From: Streptomyces sp. RB17
GTDB taxonomy: Bacteria > Actinomycetota > Actinomycetes > Streptomycetales > Streptomycetaceae
Reading direction: 5' to 3'
NCBI RefSeq assembly: GCF_009604455.1
Contig: NZ_WEGL01000001.1
Coordinates: forward strand, 682,001-746,000
Length of the DNA stretch: 64,000 bases
This document shows, one piece after another, positions 1 to 8,860 of the stretch. The translations under genes and the position numbers were made by a program. Below the pieces are notes generated by a model. It did no database searches. It saw nothing but the letters and a program-made list of their open reading frames with translations, and was not told the DNA's origin. Each line of letters opens with the position of its first letter. Position 1 is the stretch's first letter.

Positions 1-103
1 ACGCCGGGGAAACTTGGCGGCTTGCGGCCGGGGGGTAGGGGCGCAGTCGCGGGCGGCGGCATGCCGGGGGAGCTTGAGGGCTTGCGGTTGGGGCGGGTGC
101 AGT
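1..103. repeat. Two imperfect copies of a ~40-bp GC-rich unit
   Basis: Positions 4-47 and 64-103 carry two imperfect direct copies of a G-rich unit sharing a CTTGCGG core and a GCAGT end, spaced 60 bp. They lie where the similarity of the neighbouring ligase fragment to its family stops. No gene is supported here. It may be an intergenic repeat at a deletion junction; its left limit is outside the window. Confidence 0.45.
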
Positions 104-119
104 GGCTCTCCCCGGTCGC

Positions 120-386
120 CCACTCGGGCGTGTTCGGCAGCCGCACCACCACCCGTCGGCCGGGCTCGACGCCGCGCAGCCGCAGCCCGGCCGTCATCCG
201 GCTCACCCGGCGGTCCAGCTGGAAGTAGGTCAGGCGGGTCGTGCCGCGGACGAGCGCGATGCGTGGGCCGTGCTCGCGCGTCCAGTCGTGCAGCAGCTCG
301 GGCAGGGGGCGGCCCTGCCAGAAGCCGGCGCGGCGGTAGGCGAGGGCGGTGTCCTCGGGCCAGGGGGTGAAGCCGTCAAGCGGCAC
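120..386 (-). pseudogene. Truncated 2,3-dihydroxybenzoate-AMP ligase-like protein, N-terminus only
   Basis: The frame opens with GTG at 386, preceded by AAGGTGG, and reads like the first ~89 residues of EntE/DhbE aryl-AMP ligases: a start of the type LDGFTPWPEDTALAYR, then TYFQLDRRV and VVVRLPNTPEW. Full-length relatives have about 540 residues and activate aryl acids for siderophore synthesis. After the TPEW motif, around position 120, the frame stays open but turns into a Pro/Arg-rich sequence with no resemblance to the family, coinciding with the GC-rich repeat. All adenylation motifs (A3-A10) are missing, so the piece cannot be active. No siderophore genes lie beside it. An upstream GTG at 395 is an alternative start. 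Confidence 0.6.
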
Positions 387-483
387 GGGCTCCACCTTCT
401 TCCCACGTCGTGTCCGTCACGCCCATCTTCAACATATTGTTTAACGGCATCGACAGGGGAGCGCTTGGGCGAGAATGGTGCCC

Positions 484-1230
484 ATGAGTCTGTTCCGCGA
501 CGACGGCATCGTGCTGCGCACCCAGAAACTGGGTGAGGCGGACCGGATCATCACCCTGCTCACACGCGGCCACGGACGGGTACGTGCCGTGGCCCGGGGC
601 GTGCGGCGGACCAAGTCGAAGTTCGGGGCCCGGCTGGAACCCTTCTCCCACGTCGACGTGCAGTTCTTCGCGCGCGGGAGCGAGCTGATCGGGCGGGGTC
701 TGCCACTGTGCACACAGAGTGAGACCATCGCGCCGTACGGTGGCGGGATCGTCACCGACTACGCCCGGTACACCGCCGGGACGGCCATGCTGGAGACCGC
801 CGAACGGTTCACCGATCACGAGGGGGAGCCGGCGGTGCAGCAGTATCTGCTGCTGGTCGGCGCCCTGCGCACCCTCGCTCGGGGCGAGCACGCGCCCCAC
901 CTCGTCCTCGACGCCTTCCTGCTCCGCTCCCTCGCCGTCAACGGGTACGCGCCCAGTTTCAGCGACTGCGCGAAGTGCGGGATGCCCGGTCCGAGCCGGT
1001 TCTTCTCCGTGGCCTCCGGTGGCTCCGTCTGCGTCGACTGCCGGGTGCCCGGGAGTGTCGTACCGTCGCCGCAGACCCTGGTGCTCCTCGGTGCGCTGCT
1101 TACGGGAGACTGGGAGACGGCGGACGCCTGCGAGGCGCGGTACGTCCGCGAGGGCAGCGGGCTGGTGTCCGCCTACCTGCACTGGCATCTGGAGCGCGGG
1201 CTGCGGTCGCTCAGGTACGTCGAGAAGTAA
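484..1230 (+). CDS. recO: DNA repair protein RecO
   Basis: RecO helps RecF/RecR load RecA onto single-stranded DNA at gaps. The 248-residue product starts with the OB-fold segment typical of the family (LFRDDGIVLRTQKLGEADRI, with basic stretches such as RGVRRTKSKFG) and carries a zinc-ribbon at about residues 163-184 (CAKCGMPG and CVDC). Length and order match actinobacterial RecO. I chose ATG 484 over ATG 475 because MSLFRDDG is the conserved N-terminus. uppS follows 68 bp downstream, an arrangement common in Streptomyces. Confidence 0.95.
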   Translation: MSLFRDDGIVLRTQKLGEADRIITLLTRGHGRVRAVARGVRRTKSKFGARLEPFSHVDVQFFARGSELIGRGLPLCTQSETIAPYGGGIVTDYARYTAGTAMLETAERFTDHEGEPAVQQYLLLVGALRTLARGEHAPHLVLDAFLLRSLAVNGYAPSFSDCAKCGMPGPSRFFSVASGGSVCVDCRVPGSVVPSPQTLVLLGALLTGDWETADACEARYVREGSGLVSAYLHWHLERGLRSLRYVEK

Positions 1231-1290
1231 GCGCCCAGGTACGTCGGGAAACAAGAGCGAGAAGCAAGAGCGAGAAGCAAGAGGGAGACG
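1212..1290 (+). repeat. Short tandem duplications between recO and uppS
   Basis: CAGGTACGTCG occurs at 1212-1222 and again at 1236-1246. A 13-bp unit CAAGAGCGAGAAG is repeated at 1252-1264 and 1265-1277, with a degenerate third copy. The duplications stretch the recO-uppS spacer and may have duplicated the 3' end of recO by slippage. No function is evident. Confidence 0.7.
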
Positions 1291-1298
1291 AGAAGCAC

Positions 1299-2150
1299 AT
1301 GGTCGTACGCGGGATCCTGGGGCGCCAGCGGCGCGAGTACAAGGCGCCGGAGCCGCACCCGTCCGGTGCCCGCGTGCCCAAGCTCCCCGGCGAGCTGGTC
1401 CCGAACCACGTGGCCATCGTCATGGACGGCAACGGGCGCTGGGCGAAGGAGCGGGGCCTGCCCCGTACGGAGGGCCACAAGGTCGGTGCCGAGCGCGTCC
1501 TCGACGTGCTCCAGGGATCCATCGAGGTCGGCGTCCGCAACATCTCCCTCTACGCCTTCTCCACCGAGAACTGGAAGCGGTCGCCCGACGAGGTCCGCTT
1601 CCTGATGAACTTCAACCGCGACTTCATCCGCAAGACGCGGGACCAGCTCGACGAACTCGGCATCCGGGTGCGCTGGGTGGGCCGTATGCCCAAGCTGTGG
1701 AAGTCGGTCGCCAAGGAACTGCAGGTCGCCCAGGAGCAGACCAAGGGGAACGACCTGCTCACCCTGTACTTCTGCATGAACTACGGCGGCCGGGCCGAGC
1801 TCGCCGACGCGGCGAAGGCGCTGGCCGAGGACGTCGCGGCGGGACGGCTGGACCCGGCGAAGGTCAACGAGAAGACCATCCAGAGGTACCTGTACTACCC
1901 GGACATGCCGGACGTGGACCTCTTCCTCCGCCCCAGCGGGGAGCAGCGCACCTCCAACTATCTGCTCTGGCAGAGCGCCTACGCCGAGATGGTCTTCCAG
2001 GACGTGCTGTGGCCCGACTTCGACCGCCGTGACCTGTGGCGGGCCTGCGTCGAATTCGCCTCCCGCGACCGGCGGTTCGGCGGTGCCGTCCCGAACGAGG
2101 AACTCCTCGCCATGGAGGCGGCGATGAAGGGCGACGAGTCCATCTCGTAG
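1299..2150 (+). CDS. uppS: Isoprenyl transferase (undecaprenyl diphosphate synthase)
   Basis: Cis-prenyltransferase that condenses isopentenyl diphosphate onto an allylic primer to make the polyprenyl carrier lipid for cell-wall synthesis. The 283-residue product has the family signature VAIVMDGNGRWA (Asp of the DGNGRW motif binds the diphosphate), the S/T-rich FSTENW motif, and the C-terminal LFLRPSGEQRTSN and QSAYAEM motifs. Streptomyces has more than one paralogue, so product chain length is not certain. ATG 1299 lies behind GGGAGACGAGAAG. It follows recO in the same direction. Confidence 0.93.
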   Translation: MVVRGILGRQRREYKAPEPHPSGARVPKLPGELVPNHVAIVMDGNGRWAKERGLPRTEGHKVGAERVLDVLQGSIEVGVRNISLYAFSTENWKRSPDEVRFLMNFNRDFIRKTRDQLDELGIRVRWVGRMPKLWKSVAKELQVAQEQTKGNDLLTLYFCMNYGGRAELADAAKALAEDVAAGRLDPAKVNEKTIQRYLYYPDMPDVDLFLRPSGEQRTSNYLLWQSAYAEMVFQDVLWPDFDRRDLWRACVEFASRDRRFGGAVPNEELLAMEAAMKGDESIS

Positions 2151-2190
2151 CCACCGGCGGTTCAGGCGGGCCGCCGAGGATGCGGGACTC

Positions 2191-3521
2191 ATGAGACGTC
2201 TCACGCCTGTCCTCGCCCTCGGCGCCCTGCTGCTCACCGCGCTGCCCGCGCACGCAGCCGCCGGCCCCGCGCACCGCGAGAGTTACGGCACCAAGGCCCC
2301 GTACGAGCCCGAGCAGAGCGCACACACCTACCAGTGGCCCCCGGCCGGTTACACCGCCGTCTTCACCGAGAACGTCTCCCGGCACGGCTCCCGTTCGGCG
2401 ACCGGCGGCGAGGACGGCGACCTGATCCTCGGGCTGTGGGACAAGGCTCAGGAGGAGGGGCAACTCACTGGTAGGGGCGGGGAGTTCGGGCCGACGGTGC
2501 GGGCGCTCATGGCGGCCATGGAGAAGGTCGGGTACGGCAACCTCAGCGGGCGCGGCCGGCAGGAGATGCGGGACACCGCGACGCGCATGCAGCAGCGCCT
2601 GCCCGCGCTGTTCGCGCGGATCGCCGACCGGGGCGAGAAGATCGACGTGGTCAGCTCCGGGCAGGGGCGGGCCGTGGACAGCGCGAGCGAGTACACCGGT
2701 GCCCTCGCCTTTGCCGACCCCGCGCTGCGGCCGCTGATCGGGGCGACCCGGCGGACAAGGACCTGCTGTACTTCCACAAGGCGGCGGGCGGTGCGGCGTA
2801 CCGCGACTACATTGCCAACGACCAGCGCCTCAAGGACACGCTGAACGCCATCACCGACCAGCCCAGGACGCACGAGGCCGCGCGCAGTGTGCTGCGGCGG
2901 ATCTTCGAGGAGCCGTTCGTCGACGGGATCAGCGACCAGGCCGGCGCCGCGCAGGCCGTCTACAACCTGTACGCGATCGCTCCGGCGATGATCCAGGAGA
3001 GCCCTGCCCCGGACGGCAAGGGCTGGGACATGGACCGATTCGTCTCCCGCTCGGACGCCGCCTGGTTCGGCTACCTCGGGGACGTGGAGGACTTCTACGA
3101 GAAGGGCCCCGGCTTCTCCGACAGCGACATCACGTACAAGATGGCGGACGTCCTCCTGGACGACTTCTTCAAGCAGGTGGAGGCCAAGCGCGCCGACGCC
3201 AGCGACCTCGGCGCCGAACTGCGCTTCACCCACGCCGAAGAGATCATCCCCCTGGCCGCGCTGATGGGCCTGCCGGGCAGCACGAAGCCGACGACACCGG
3301 AGGAGGCGTACACGTACGGCAACAATCCCTGGCGGGGCGCGTCCGTCGCTCCCCTCGGCGCCAACATCCAGTGGGACGTGTACGAGAAGGACGGCCGTTA
3401 CCTGGTCCGTATGCTCTACAACGAGCGGGAGACGCCGTTCAAGGCGGGCTGCCGTCCGATCGCCAGGGGCAGCGCCTTCTACGACCTGGACGAACTGGAG
3501 CACTGCTTCGGACGAGGCTGA
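2191..3521 (+). pseudogene. Secreted histidine-type phosphatase (phytase/MINPP-like), frameshifted
   Basis: An N-terminal signal peptide (MRRLTPVLALGALLLTALPAHA) is followed by the histidine acid phosphatase motif SRHGSRS at about residues 66-72. The frame from ATG 2191 fails near 2743: the family-like sequence continues as DKDLLYFHKAAGG in a different frame starting with codon 2745, equivalent to a lost base, and ends at TGA 3521. The second half carries the proton-donor HAE motif (RFTHAEEI). The two catalytic halves are therefore in different frames and the product as read is a ~185-residue fragment plus a foreign tail. Either a real pseudogene or a single-base sequencing error; full length would be about 443 residues. 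Confidence 0.75.
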
Positions 3522-3551
3522 GGCGAGCGACCCGACGCACCCCCGCGGCGT

Positions 3552-3962
3552 TCAGCCGGCCGCGCAATCAGCACACGTGCCGAAGATCTCCACCGTGTGG
3601 GCCACGTTGACGTAACCGTGCTCCGCCGCGATCGCCTCCGCCCACTTCTCCACGGCCGGCCCCTCCACCTCCACCGCCTTGCCACACGCGCGGCAGACGA
3701 GATGGTGATGGTGTTCACCGGTCGAGCAGCGGCGGTACACGGACTCGCCGTCGGACGTGCGCAGGACGTCGACCTCGCCGGCGTCGGCGAGGGACTGGAG
3801 GGTGCGATAGACCGTGGTCAGGCCGACCGAGTCGCCCTTGTGCTTGAGCATGTCGTGCAGTTCCTGCGCGCTGCGGAACTCGTCGACCTCGTTCAGGCAC
3901 GCCGCCACGGCTGCACGCTGTCGGGTCGCGCGGCCCTTCACGGGCGGTCCAGCGGTCGTCAC
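3552..3962 (-). CDS. zur: Zinc uptake regulator, Fur family
   Basis: Zur represses zinc import genes when zinc is plentiful. The 136-residue product has the Fur winged helix (RATRQRAAV, then VGLTTVYRTLQSL as recognition region), the HHHHLVCRACG metal/dimerisation segment, and a C-terminal CADC pair. Start GTG 3962 was chosen because it has GAGGAG six bases upstream and gives the TTAGPPVKGRATRQ N-terminus; a longer frame upstream lacks a site. It lies 63 bp downstream of znuB on the same strand, probably the last gene of the znuACB-zur unit. Confidence 0.93.
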   Translation of the reverse strand: MTTAGPPVKGRATRQRAAVAACLNEVDEFRSAQELHDMLKHKGDSVGLTTVYRTLQSLADAGEVDVLRTSDGESVYRRCSTGEHHHHLVCRACGKAVEVEGPAVEKWAEAIAAEHGYVNVAHTVEIFGTCADCAAG

Positions 3963-4025
3963 CGTTGTCTCCTCACGTCTCGCTTCTGCCCGGGCGGCCA
4001 TTGTGCCAGCCCGGGCTGGCAGCGG

Positions 4026-4928
4026 TCAGACGACGATCTCGTCCCCGGCTCCTCGCGTGGCCGGAATCGTGCACTCCGCCGGATCTCCGGCTGGCTGTGC
4101 CGCGGCCGCCGCACGGGCGCGGCGGCGGGCCAGCGGCGTGGCCAGGGCCGTCAGTACGACGAACGCGGCGATGGTCAGCAGGACGATCGTCGCGCCGGGC
4201 GGAACGTCCTGGTAGAACGAGGTGATCGTGCCGCTGACCGTCACGGTGACACCCAGGGCGACGGCGATCGCGAAGGTCGCGGCGAAGCTGCGGGTGAGCT
4301 GCTGCGCGGCGGCGACCGGTACGACCATGAGCGCGGAGATCAGGATCAGGCCGACCACCCGCATGGCCACGGTCACCGTGACCGCCGCGGTGACCGCCGT
4401 GAGCAGGTTCAGGGCGCGCACGGGCAGCCCGGCGACCCGGGCGAACTCCTCGTCCTGGCTGACCGCGAACAGCTGGCGGCGCAGGCCCAGGGTCACGGCG
4501 ACCACGAACGCCGACAGGATCACGATGGCGGTGACGTCCGACGGGGCCACCGTCGACAGCGAGCCGAACAGGTACGACATCAGGTTCGCGTTGGAGCCGC
4601 CCGGCGCGATGTTGACGAACATCACGCCGCCGGCCATACCGCCGTAGAAGAGCATGGCGAGGGCGATGTCGCCGCGCGTCTTGCCGTACCAGCGGATCAG
4701 CTCCATCAGCACCGAGCCGAGCGCGGAGACGGCCGTGGCCATCCACACCGGTGAGGCGTGCAGCAGGAAGCCGAGACCGACGCCGGTCATCGCCACGTGC
4801 CCGATGCCGTCGCCCATCAGGGGCTGGCGGCGCTGCACGAGGTAGATGCCGATCGCGGGCGCGGTGATGCCGACCAGGACGGCCGCGACGAGCGCCCGCT
4901 GCATGAAGGCGTAGTTCAGGAGGTCCAT
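4026..4928 (-). CDS. znuB: Zinc ABC transporter permease
   Basis: Integral membrane component of the high-affinity zinc importer. The 300-residue protein begins MDLLNYAFMQRAL and contains the ABC-3 family features GDGIGHVAMTGVGLGF near residue 40 and a series of hydrophobic segments to about residue 280. Its start overlaps the stop of znuC by one base (TGATG), implying translational coupling. Substrate assignment rests on the cluster with the His-rich binding protein and Zur; manganese is the usual alternative for this family but is less likely here. Confidence 0.93.
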   Translation of the reverse strand: MDLLNYAFMQRALVAAVLVGITAPAIGIYLVQRRQPLMGDGIGHVAMTGVGLGFLLHASPVWMATAVSALGSVLMELIRWYGKTRGDIALAMLFYGGMAGGVMFVNIAPGGSNANLMSYLFGSLSTVAPSDVTAIVILSAFVVAVTLGLRRQLFAVSQDEEFARVAGLPVRALNLLTAVTAAVTVTVAMRVVGLILISALMVVPVAAAQQLTRSFAATFAIAVALGVTVTVSGTITSFYQDVPPGATIVLLTIAAFVVLTALATPLARRRARAAAAAQPAGDPAECTIPATRGAGDEIVV

Positions 4929-5695
4929 CAGCTCAGCAGTCCCGTGCGGATCGGTTCGGCGCCCGCGGGCGCGTGCGGGTGTACGTGGTCGTGGCCCGGC
5001 AGGGCATGCTGGCCCAGAGCCTTCGGCGGCGGGCCGTCGTGCAGGACGCAGCCGTCGCGCAGGACGACCGCCCGGTCGATCAGGGGCTCCAGGGGGCCCA
5101 GTTCGTGCAGGACCAGGAGGACCGTCGTACCCGCCGCGACCTGTTCGCGCAAGGTCGCCGCCAGCACCTCCTGGCTGGCCAGGTCGACGCCCGCCATCGG
5201 CTCGTCCATGATCAGCAGCTCGGGCTCGGCGACGAGGGCGCGGGCGATCAGGACGCGCTGGTGCTGGCCGCCGGACAGGGCGTTCACCGAGTCCTTGGCG
5301 CGGTCGGCCATCCCGACCAGTTCCAGGGCCCGGTGCACGGCCTCCCGGTCGGCCCTGCGGAAGACGCCGAACCGGGTGCGGGAGAGGCGCCCGGACGACA
5401 CGATCTCGGTGACCGTCGCGGGGACGCCGCCCGCCGCCGTCGTCCGCTGCGGTACGTACCCCACGCGCGCCCAGTCGCGGAAGGCGCGGCGCGGGGTGCC
5501 GAACAGCTCGACGGTGCCGCCGCTGACCGGTACCTGGCCGATGATGGTGCGGATCGCCGTGGACTTGCCGGAGCCGTTGGCGCCGAGCAGCGCGACGACC
5601 TCGCCGCGGCCGACCGTGAGGTCGATGCCGCGCAGCACGGGACGCGCGCCGAGTTCGGCGGTGACCCCACGCAGGGCTATGACGGGCTCTGCCAT
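4928..5695 (-). CDS. znuC: Zinc ABC transporter ATP-binding protein
   Basis: ATPase that powers zinc import through ZnuB. The 255-residue product carries Walker A GANGSGKST, the Q-loop VPQRTTA, signature LSGGQHQRVLIARAL, Walker B LLIMDEPMAG and the switch His in LVLHELG. A His/Pro-rich tail (HVHPHAPAG) is plausible for zinc contact. I chose ATG 5695, which has GAGGGG just upstream; a GTG at 5719 would overlap the znuA stop. Operon order is znuA-znuC-znuB-zur. Confidence 0.93.
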   Translation of the reverse strand: MAEPVIALRGVTAELGARPVLRGIDLTVGRGEVVALLGANGSGKSTAIRTIIGQVPVSGGTVELFGTPRRAFRDWARVGYVPQRTTAAGGVPATVTEIVSSGRLSRTRFGVFRRADREAVHRALELVGMADRAKDSVNALSGGQHQRVLIARALVAEPELLIMDEPMAGVDLASQEVLAATLREQVAAGTTVLLVLHELGPLEPLIDRAVVLRDGCVLHDGPPPKALGQHALPGHDHVHPHAPAGAEPIRTGLLS

Positions 5696-5715
5696 GATCC
5701 CCTCTTCCCTTTCGG

Positions 5716-6675
5716 TCACTTGGCGCCCAGCGCCTGCTGCAGGGCCTTGAGGTTGGCCTCCTGGACGGAGAAGTAGTCCTTGCCGCGGGACTTCGAGGTG
5801 ATGCCCTCGATCGGGTCGAGGACGTCAGTCCTCAGGCCCGCGTCGCCCGCGATGGTCTGCGCGGTCTTGTCGCTGACGAGCGTCTCGTAGAAGACGGTGC
5901 TGACGCCGTCGGCCTTGGCCATGTCCTCCAGGTCCCTCACCCGCGCGGCACTCGGCTCGGACTCGGGGTCGAGGCCGTTGATGGCCTCCTCGGTCAGGCC
6001 GTAGCGCTCGGCGAGGTAGCCGAAGGCGGCGTGGGTGGTGATGAAGACCTTGGTCCTCGTGTGCGCGAGCCCCGTCTTGAACTGCGTGTTCAGGTCGTCG
6101 AGCCGCTTGACCAGGGTCGCGGTGTTCTTCCGGTAGTCGGCGGCGTGCTGGGGGTCGGCCTTCTCGAAGGCCTTGCCGACGCCCTCGGCGACCTGGGCGT
6201 AGCGCACCGGGTCGAGCCAGATGTGCGGGTCCTCGGCGCCGGCCTCCTCGCCCTGGTGGGTGTCGTGGGCGGCGGCGTGGCCGCCGACCTCGTTGCCGTG
6301 CTCCTCCAGCGTGGTCAGGGTGGTCGCGTCGATCTTCGTCCCGATGGAGGACTGGGACACCGCGTCGTCGACGGAGGGCTGGAGGTTCTTCAGGTACAGG
6401 ACCGCGTCGGAGTCCTGGAGCATGGCGATCTGCTTGGGGCTGATCTCCAGGTCGTGCGGCTCCTGGCCGGGGGAGGTGAGACTGGTGACGTGGACGTGGT
6501 CCCCGCCGATCCGCTCGGCGAGGAAGGCCATGGGGTAGAAGGACGCGACGACGTCGAACTTGCCGGTGTTCGCCGCCTCCGCCGTGTCGCCGGAGCAGGC
6601 GGTGAGGGTGCCGAGGCCGAGGGCGGTCACGGCGGTGATCGCGGCGGCGGGTATGAGGCGTCGTCGTACGTTCAT
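5716..6675 (-). CDS. znuA: Zinc ABC transporter substrate-binding lipoprotein
   Basis: Cluster A-I metal-binding protein that captures zinc outside the membrane. The 319-residue product has a lipoprotein signal with the lipobox LTAC at about residues 24-27, then a central His/acidic loop (HGNEVGGHAAAHDTH) typical of zinc-specific members, and the DPHIWLDP motif with a metal-ligand His. Starts at 6675 (MNVRRR) and 6684 (MTVMNV) are both possible; neither has a good ribosome site, so a leaderless or near-leaderless transcript is possible. The Zur-box-like palindrome overlaps this start. Confidence 0.93.
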   Translation of the reverse strand: MNVRRRLIPAAAITAVTALGLGTLTACSGDTAEAANTGKFDVVASFYPMAFLAERIGGDHVHVTSLTSPGQEPHDLEISPKQIAMLQDSDAVLYLKNLQPSVDDAVSQSSIGTKIDATTLTTLEEHGNEVGGHAAAHDTHQGEEAGAEDPHIWLDPVRYAQVAEGVGKAFEKADPQHAADYRKNTATLVKRLDDLNTQFKTGLAHTRTKVFITTHAAFGYLAERYGLTEEAINGLDPESEPSAARVRDLEDMAKADGVSTVFYETLVSDKTAQTIAGDAGLRTDVLDPIEGITSKSRGKDYFSVQEANLKALQQALGAK

Positions 6676-6711
6676 GACAGTCATTTTCAACAAATATGGA
6701 AACCGTTGTCA
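6675..6711 (-). promoter_or_regulatory. Candidate Zur boxes at the znuA promoter
   Basis: On the minus strand TGAAAATGACTGTCA (6689-6675) matches the Streptomyces Zur consensus TGAAAATGATTTTCA at 13 of 15 positions. A second, weaker palindrome TGACAACGGTTTCCA lies at 6711-6697. Both sit at the znuA start, the expected place for zinc-dependent repression by the neighbouring Zur. The assignment is by pattern match to the known consensus, not by experiment. Confidence 0.75.
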
Positions 6712-6740
6712 ATAAACGCCGGTGAGCGCCCGGTCGGAGC

Positions 6741-6776
6741 CCGGGGAGGAGGCCGGGGAGGAGGCCGGGGAAGGGG
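6741..6776. repeat. 12-bp tandem repeat upstream of glyS
   Basis: CCGGGGAGGAGG occurs at 6741-6752 and 6753-6764, with a third degenerate copy to 6776, between znuA and glyS. It may shape the glyS 5' region, but no riboswitch or T-box structure is visible. Confidence 0.7.
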
Positions 6777-6872
6777 GGCCGATTTGGTCCGGGGGGAGCC
6801 TGCGCCGGTAACCTGAATCATTCGCTGGAAGCATCTCGCTTCAACGCCCGTCGTCGTAATGAAGAGAGCACC

Positions 6873-8255
6873 GTGGCCGCCGACAAGATCGACACCATCG
6901 TCAGCCTGAGCAAGCGCCGTGGCTTCGTTTTCCCGTGCAGTGAGATCTACGGCGGACAGCGTGCCGCCTGGGACTACGGACCGCTGGGTGTCGAGCTCAA
7001 GGAGAACATCAAGCGCCAGTGGTGGCGCTACATGGTGACGTCGCGCGAGGACGTGGTCGGTATCGACTCGTCCGTCATCCTGGCCTCCGAGGTCTGGGTC
7101 GCCTCCGGCCACGTCGCCACCTTCACGGATCCGCTGACCGAGTGCACCGCGTGTCACAAGCGGTTCCGCGCCGACCACCTGGAAGAGGCCTACGAGGAGA
7201 AGAAGGGCCACGCCCCGGCGAACGGCCTGGCCGACATCAACTGCCCGAACTGCGGCAACAAGGGCCAGTTCACCGAGCCCAAGCAGTTCTCGGGTCTGCT
7301 GTCGACGCACCTCGGCCCGACGCAGGACAGCGGCTCCATCGCCTACCTGCGCCCGGAGACCGCCCAGGGCATCTTCACCAACTTCGCCCAGGTGCAGACC
7401 ACCTCGCGCCGCAAGCCGCCGTTCGGCATCGCCCAGATGGGCAAGTCGTTCCGCAACGAGATCACGCCGGGCAACTTCATCTTCCGCACCCGTGAGTTCG
7501 AGCAGATGGAGATGGAGTTCTTCGTCAAGCCGGGCGAGGACGAGAAGTGGCAGGAGTACTGGATGGAGCAGCGCTGGAACTGGTACACCGGCCTGGGCCT
7601 CCGTACTGAGAACATGCGCTGGTACGAGCACCCGAAGGAGAAGCTCTCCCACTACTCCAAGCGCACCGCCGACATCGAGTACCGCTTCCAGTTCGGCGGC
7701 AGCGAGTGGGGCGAGCTGGAGGGTGTCGCCAACCGGACCGACTACGACCTCGGCGCCCACTCCAAGGCCTCCGGCCAGGACCTGTCCTACTTCGACCAGG
7801 AGGCCGGCGAGCGCTGGACGCCGTACGTCATCGAGCCCGCGGCGGGTGTCGGCCGGACCATGCTGGCCTTCCTGCTCGACGCCTACGTCGAGGACGAGGC
7901 GCCGAACGCCAAGGGCAAGATGGAGAAGCGGACGGTGCTGCGCCTCGACCACCGTCTCGCCCCGGTGAAGGTCGCCGTCCTCCCGCTGTCCCGCAACCCC
8001 GAGCTGTCCCCGAAGGCCAAGGGGCTCGCCCAGGCGCTGCGGCAGAACTGGAACATCGAGTTCGACGACGCGGGCGCGATCGGCCGCCGGTACCGGCGCC
8101 AGGACGAGATCGGTACACCGTACTGCGTGACCGTGGACTTCGACACGCTCGAGGACAACGCGGTTACGGTGCGTGAGCGGGACTCGATGAAGCAGGAGCG
8201 GGTGTCGCTGGACCAGATCGAGGGCTACCTGGCTCAGCGTCTGCTCGGCTGCTGA
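6873..8255 (+). CDS. glyS: Glycine--tRNA ligase, class II homodimeric type
   Basis: Charges tRNA-Gly with glycine. The 460-residue protein is the alpha2-type enzyme: an N-terminal [11 protein letters not shown] motif, two Cys pairs (CTACHKR, CPNCGN at about residues 92-128), class II motif 2 ([20 protein letters not shown]), motif 3 near [14 protein letters not shown], and a C-terminal anticodon-binding domain ending with [14 protein letters not shown]. Start GTG 6873 follows GAAGAGAG. It stands alone and is followed by a strong terminator. Confidence 0.96.
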   Translation: MAADKIDTIVSLSKRRGFVFPCSEIYGGQRAAWDYGPLGVELKENIKRQWWRYMVTSREDVVGIDSSVILASEVWVASGHVATFTDPLTECTACHKRFRADHLEEAYEEKKGHAPANGLADINCPNCGNKGQFTEPKQFSGLLSTHLGPTQDSGSIAYLRPETAQGIFTNFAQVQTTSRRKPPFGIAQMGKSFRNEITPGNFIFRTREFEQMEMEFFVKPGEDEKWQEYWMEQRWNWYTGLGLRTENMRWYEHPKEKLSHYSKRTADIEYRFQFGGSEWGELEGVANRTDYDLGAHSKASGQDLSYFDQEAGERWTPYVIEPAAGVGRTMLAFLLDAYVEDEAPNAKGKMEKRTVLRLDHRLAPVKVAVLPLSRNPELSPKAKGLAQALRQNWNIEFDDAGAIGRRYRRQDEIGTPYCVTVDFDTLEDNAVTVRERDSMKQERVSLDQIEGYLAQRLLGC

Positions 8256-8280
8256 GGCCTGCGGCGCCTCAGTCGTTTTT

Positions 8281-8321
8281 GCCCACCCACCCGCCCGAAT
8301 CCATCGGCTGGGTGGGTGGGC
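8281..8321 (+). terminator. glyS terminator
   Basis: Perfect 11-bp inverted repeat GCCCACCCACC / GGTGGGTGGGC with a 19-nt loop, starting 25 bp after the glyS stop and followed by CTTTGTGTT. Confidence 0.85.
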
Positions 8322-8346
8322 CTTTGTGTTCACCGGAGCCTTGTGT

Positions 8347-8775
8347 TCACGACCTGGCCGCCGCCACCCCCACGCCGTCCATGTAGTCCCGTACTCGCGT
8401 GAGCAGGCCCTCGTGGACGTGGAGGACCAGGAGGCCGGGGACGCTGAAGGAGGTGCCGGTGGCCGGCAGGGTGCCCACCACCACCTGCTCGGCGACAAGC
8501 ACTCCCGGCTCGGTGGTCTCGTAGGCCGAGATCCTCCTGATCTCCTCCACCCGGGCAGGACTCGCGCCCCAGGCCGCCCGGTAGCCCGCGCGCACCGCCT
8601 CGCGCCCCTCGAAGCGCGGGGGAAAGCCGGGGGACGTGAACGGGAACTCGTGCACCGCGTCCACGGCGTACAGATCGGCGAGATCGTCCGCGGACTTGTC
8701 GAGCATGGCCCGGTAGTAGCGGTCCAGCACCTCGCGTAGGGTGCGCGGGGCGGGTGACTGAAGGTCGTCCGGCAC
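8347..8775 (-). CDS. SnoaL-like / NTF2-fold protein
   Basis: A 142-residue single-domain protein with the NTF2-like pattern: helical start LREVLDRYYRAMLDKSADDL, the LADLYAVDAVHEFPF strand, EGREAVRAGYR helix, and the closing strand LLVLHVHEGLLTRVRDYMD. Such folds act as polyketide cyclases, isomerases or ligand carriers; no catalytic residues can be assigned here, so the role is unknown. It is divergent from a TetR regulator, 85 bp away, which probably controls it. Start GTG 8775; no strong ribosome site is visible. Confidence 0.8.
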   Translation of the reverse strand: MPDDLQSPAPRTLREVLDRYYRAMLDKSADDLADLYAVDAVHEFPFTSPGFPPRFEGREAVRAGYRAAWGASPARVEEIRRISAYETTEPGVLVAEQVVVGTLPATGTSFSVPGLLVLHVHEGLLTRVRDYMDGVGVAAARS

Positions 8776-8801
8776 GGGTCACTCCGTTCGCTCAACAGGC
8801 G

Positions 8802-8842
8802 TTGACCCAATCACCCTAGGGATCGGCCGGACATTCGGTCAA
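8802..8842. promoter_or_regulatory. Divergent promoter region with inverted repeat
   Basis: TTGACC (8802-8807) and GGTCAA (8837-8842) form an inverted pair around a central CCCTAGGG palindrome (8814-8821), between the divergent SnoaL-like and TetR genes. Likely operator and promoter region for both; inference from position and symmetry. Confidence 0.45.
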
Positions 8843-8860
8843 CGACTGTAGAGTGAACTT

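Noticed and set aside
6780..6872. T-box or other riboswitch before glyS
   Set aside because: No T-box sequence or anti-terminator was found; only a short tandem repeat and a weak ribosome site.
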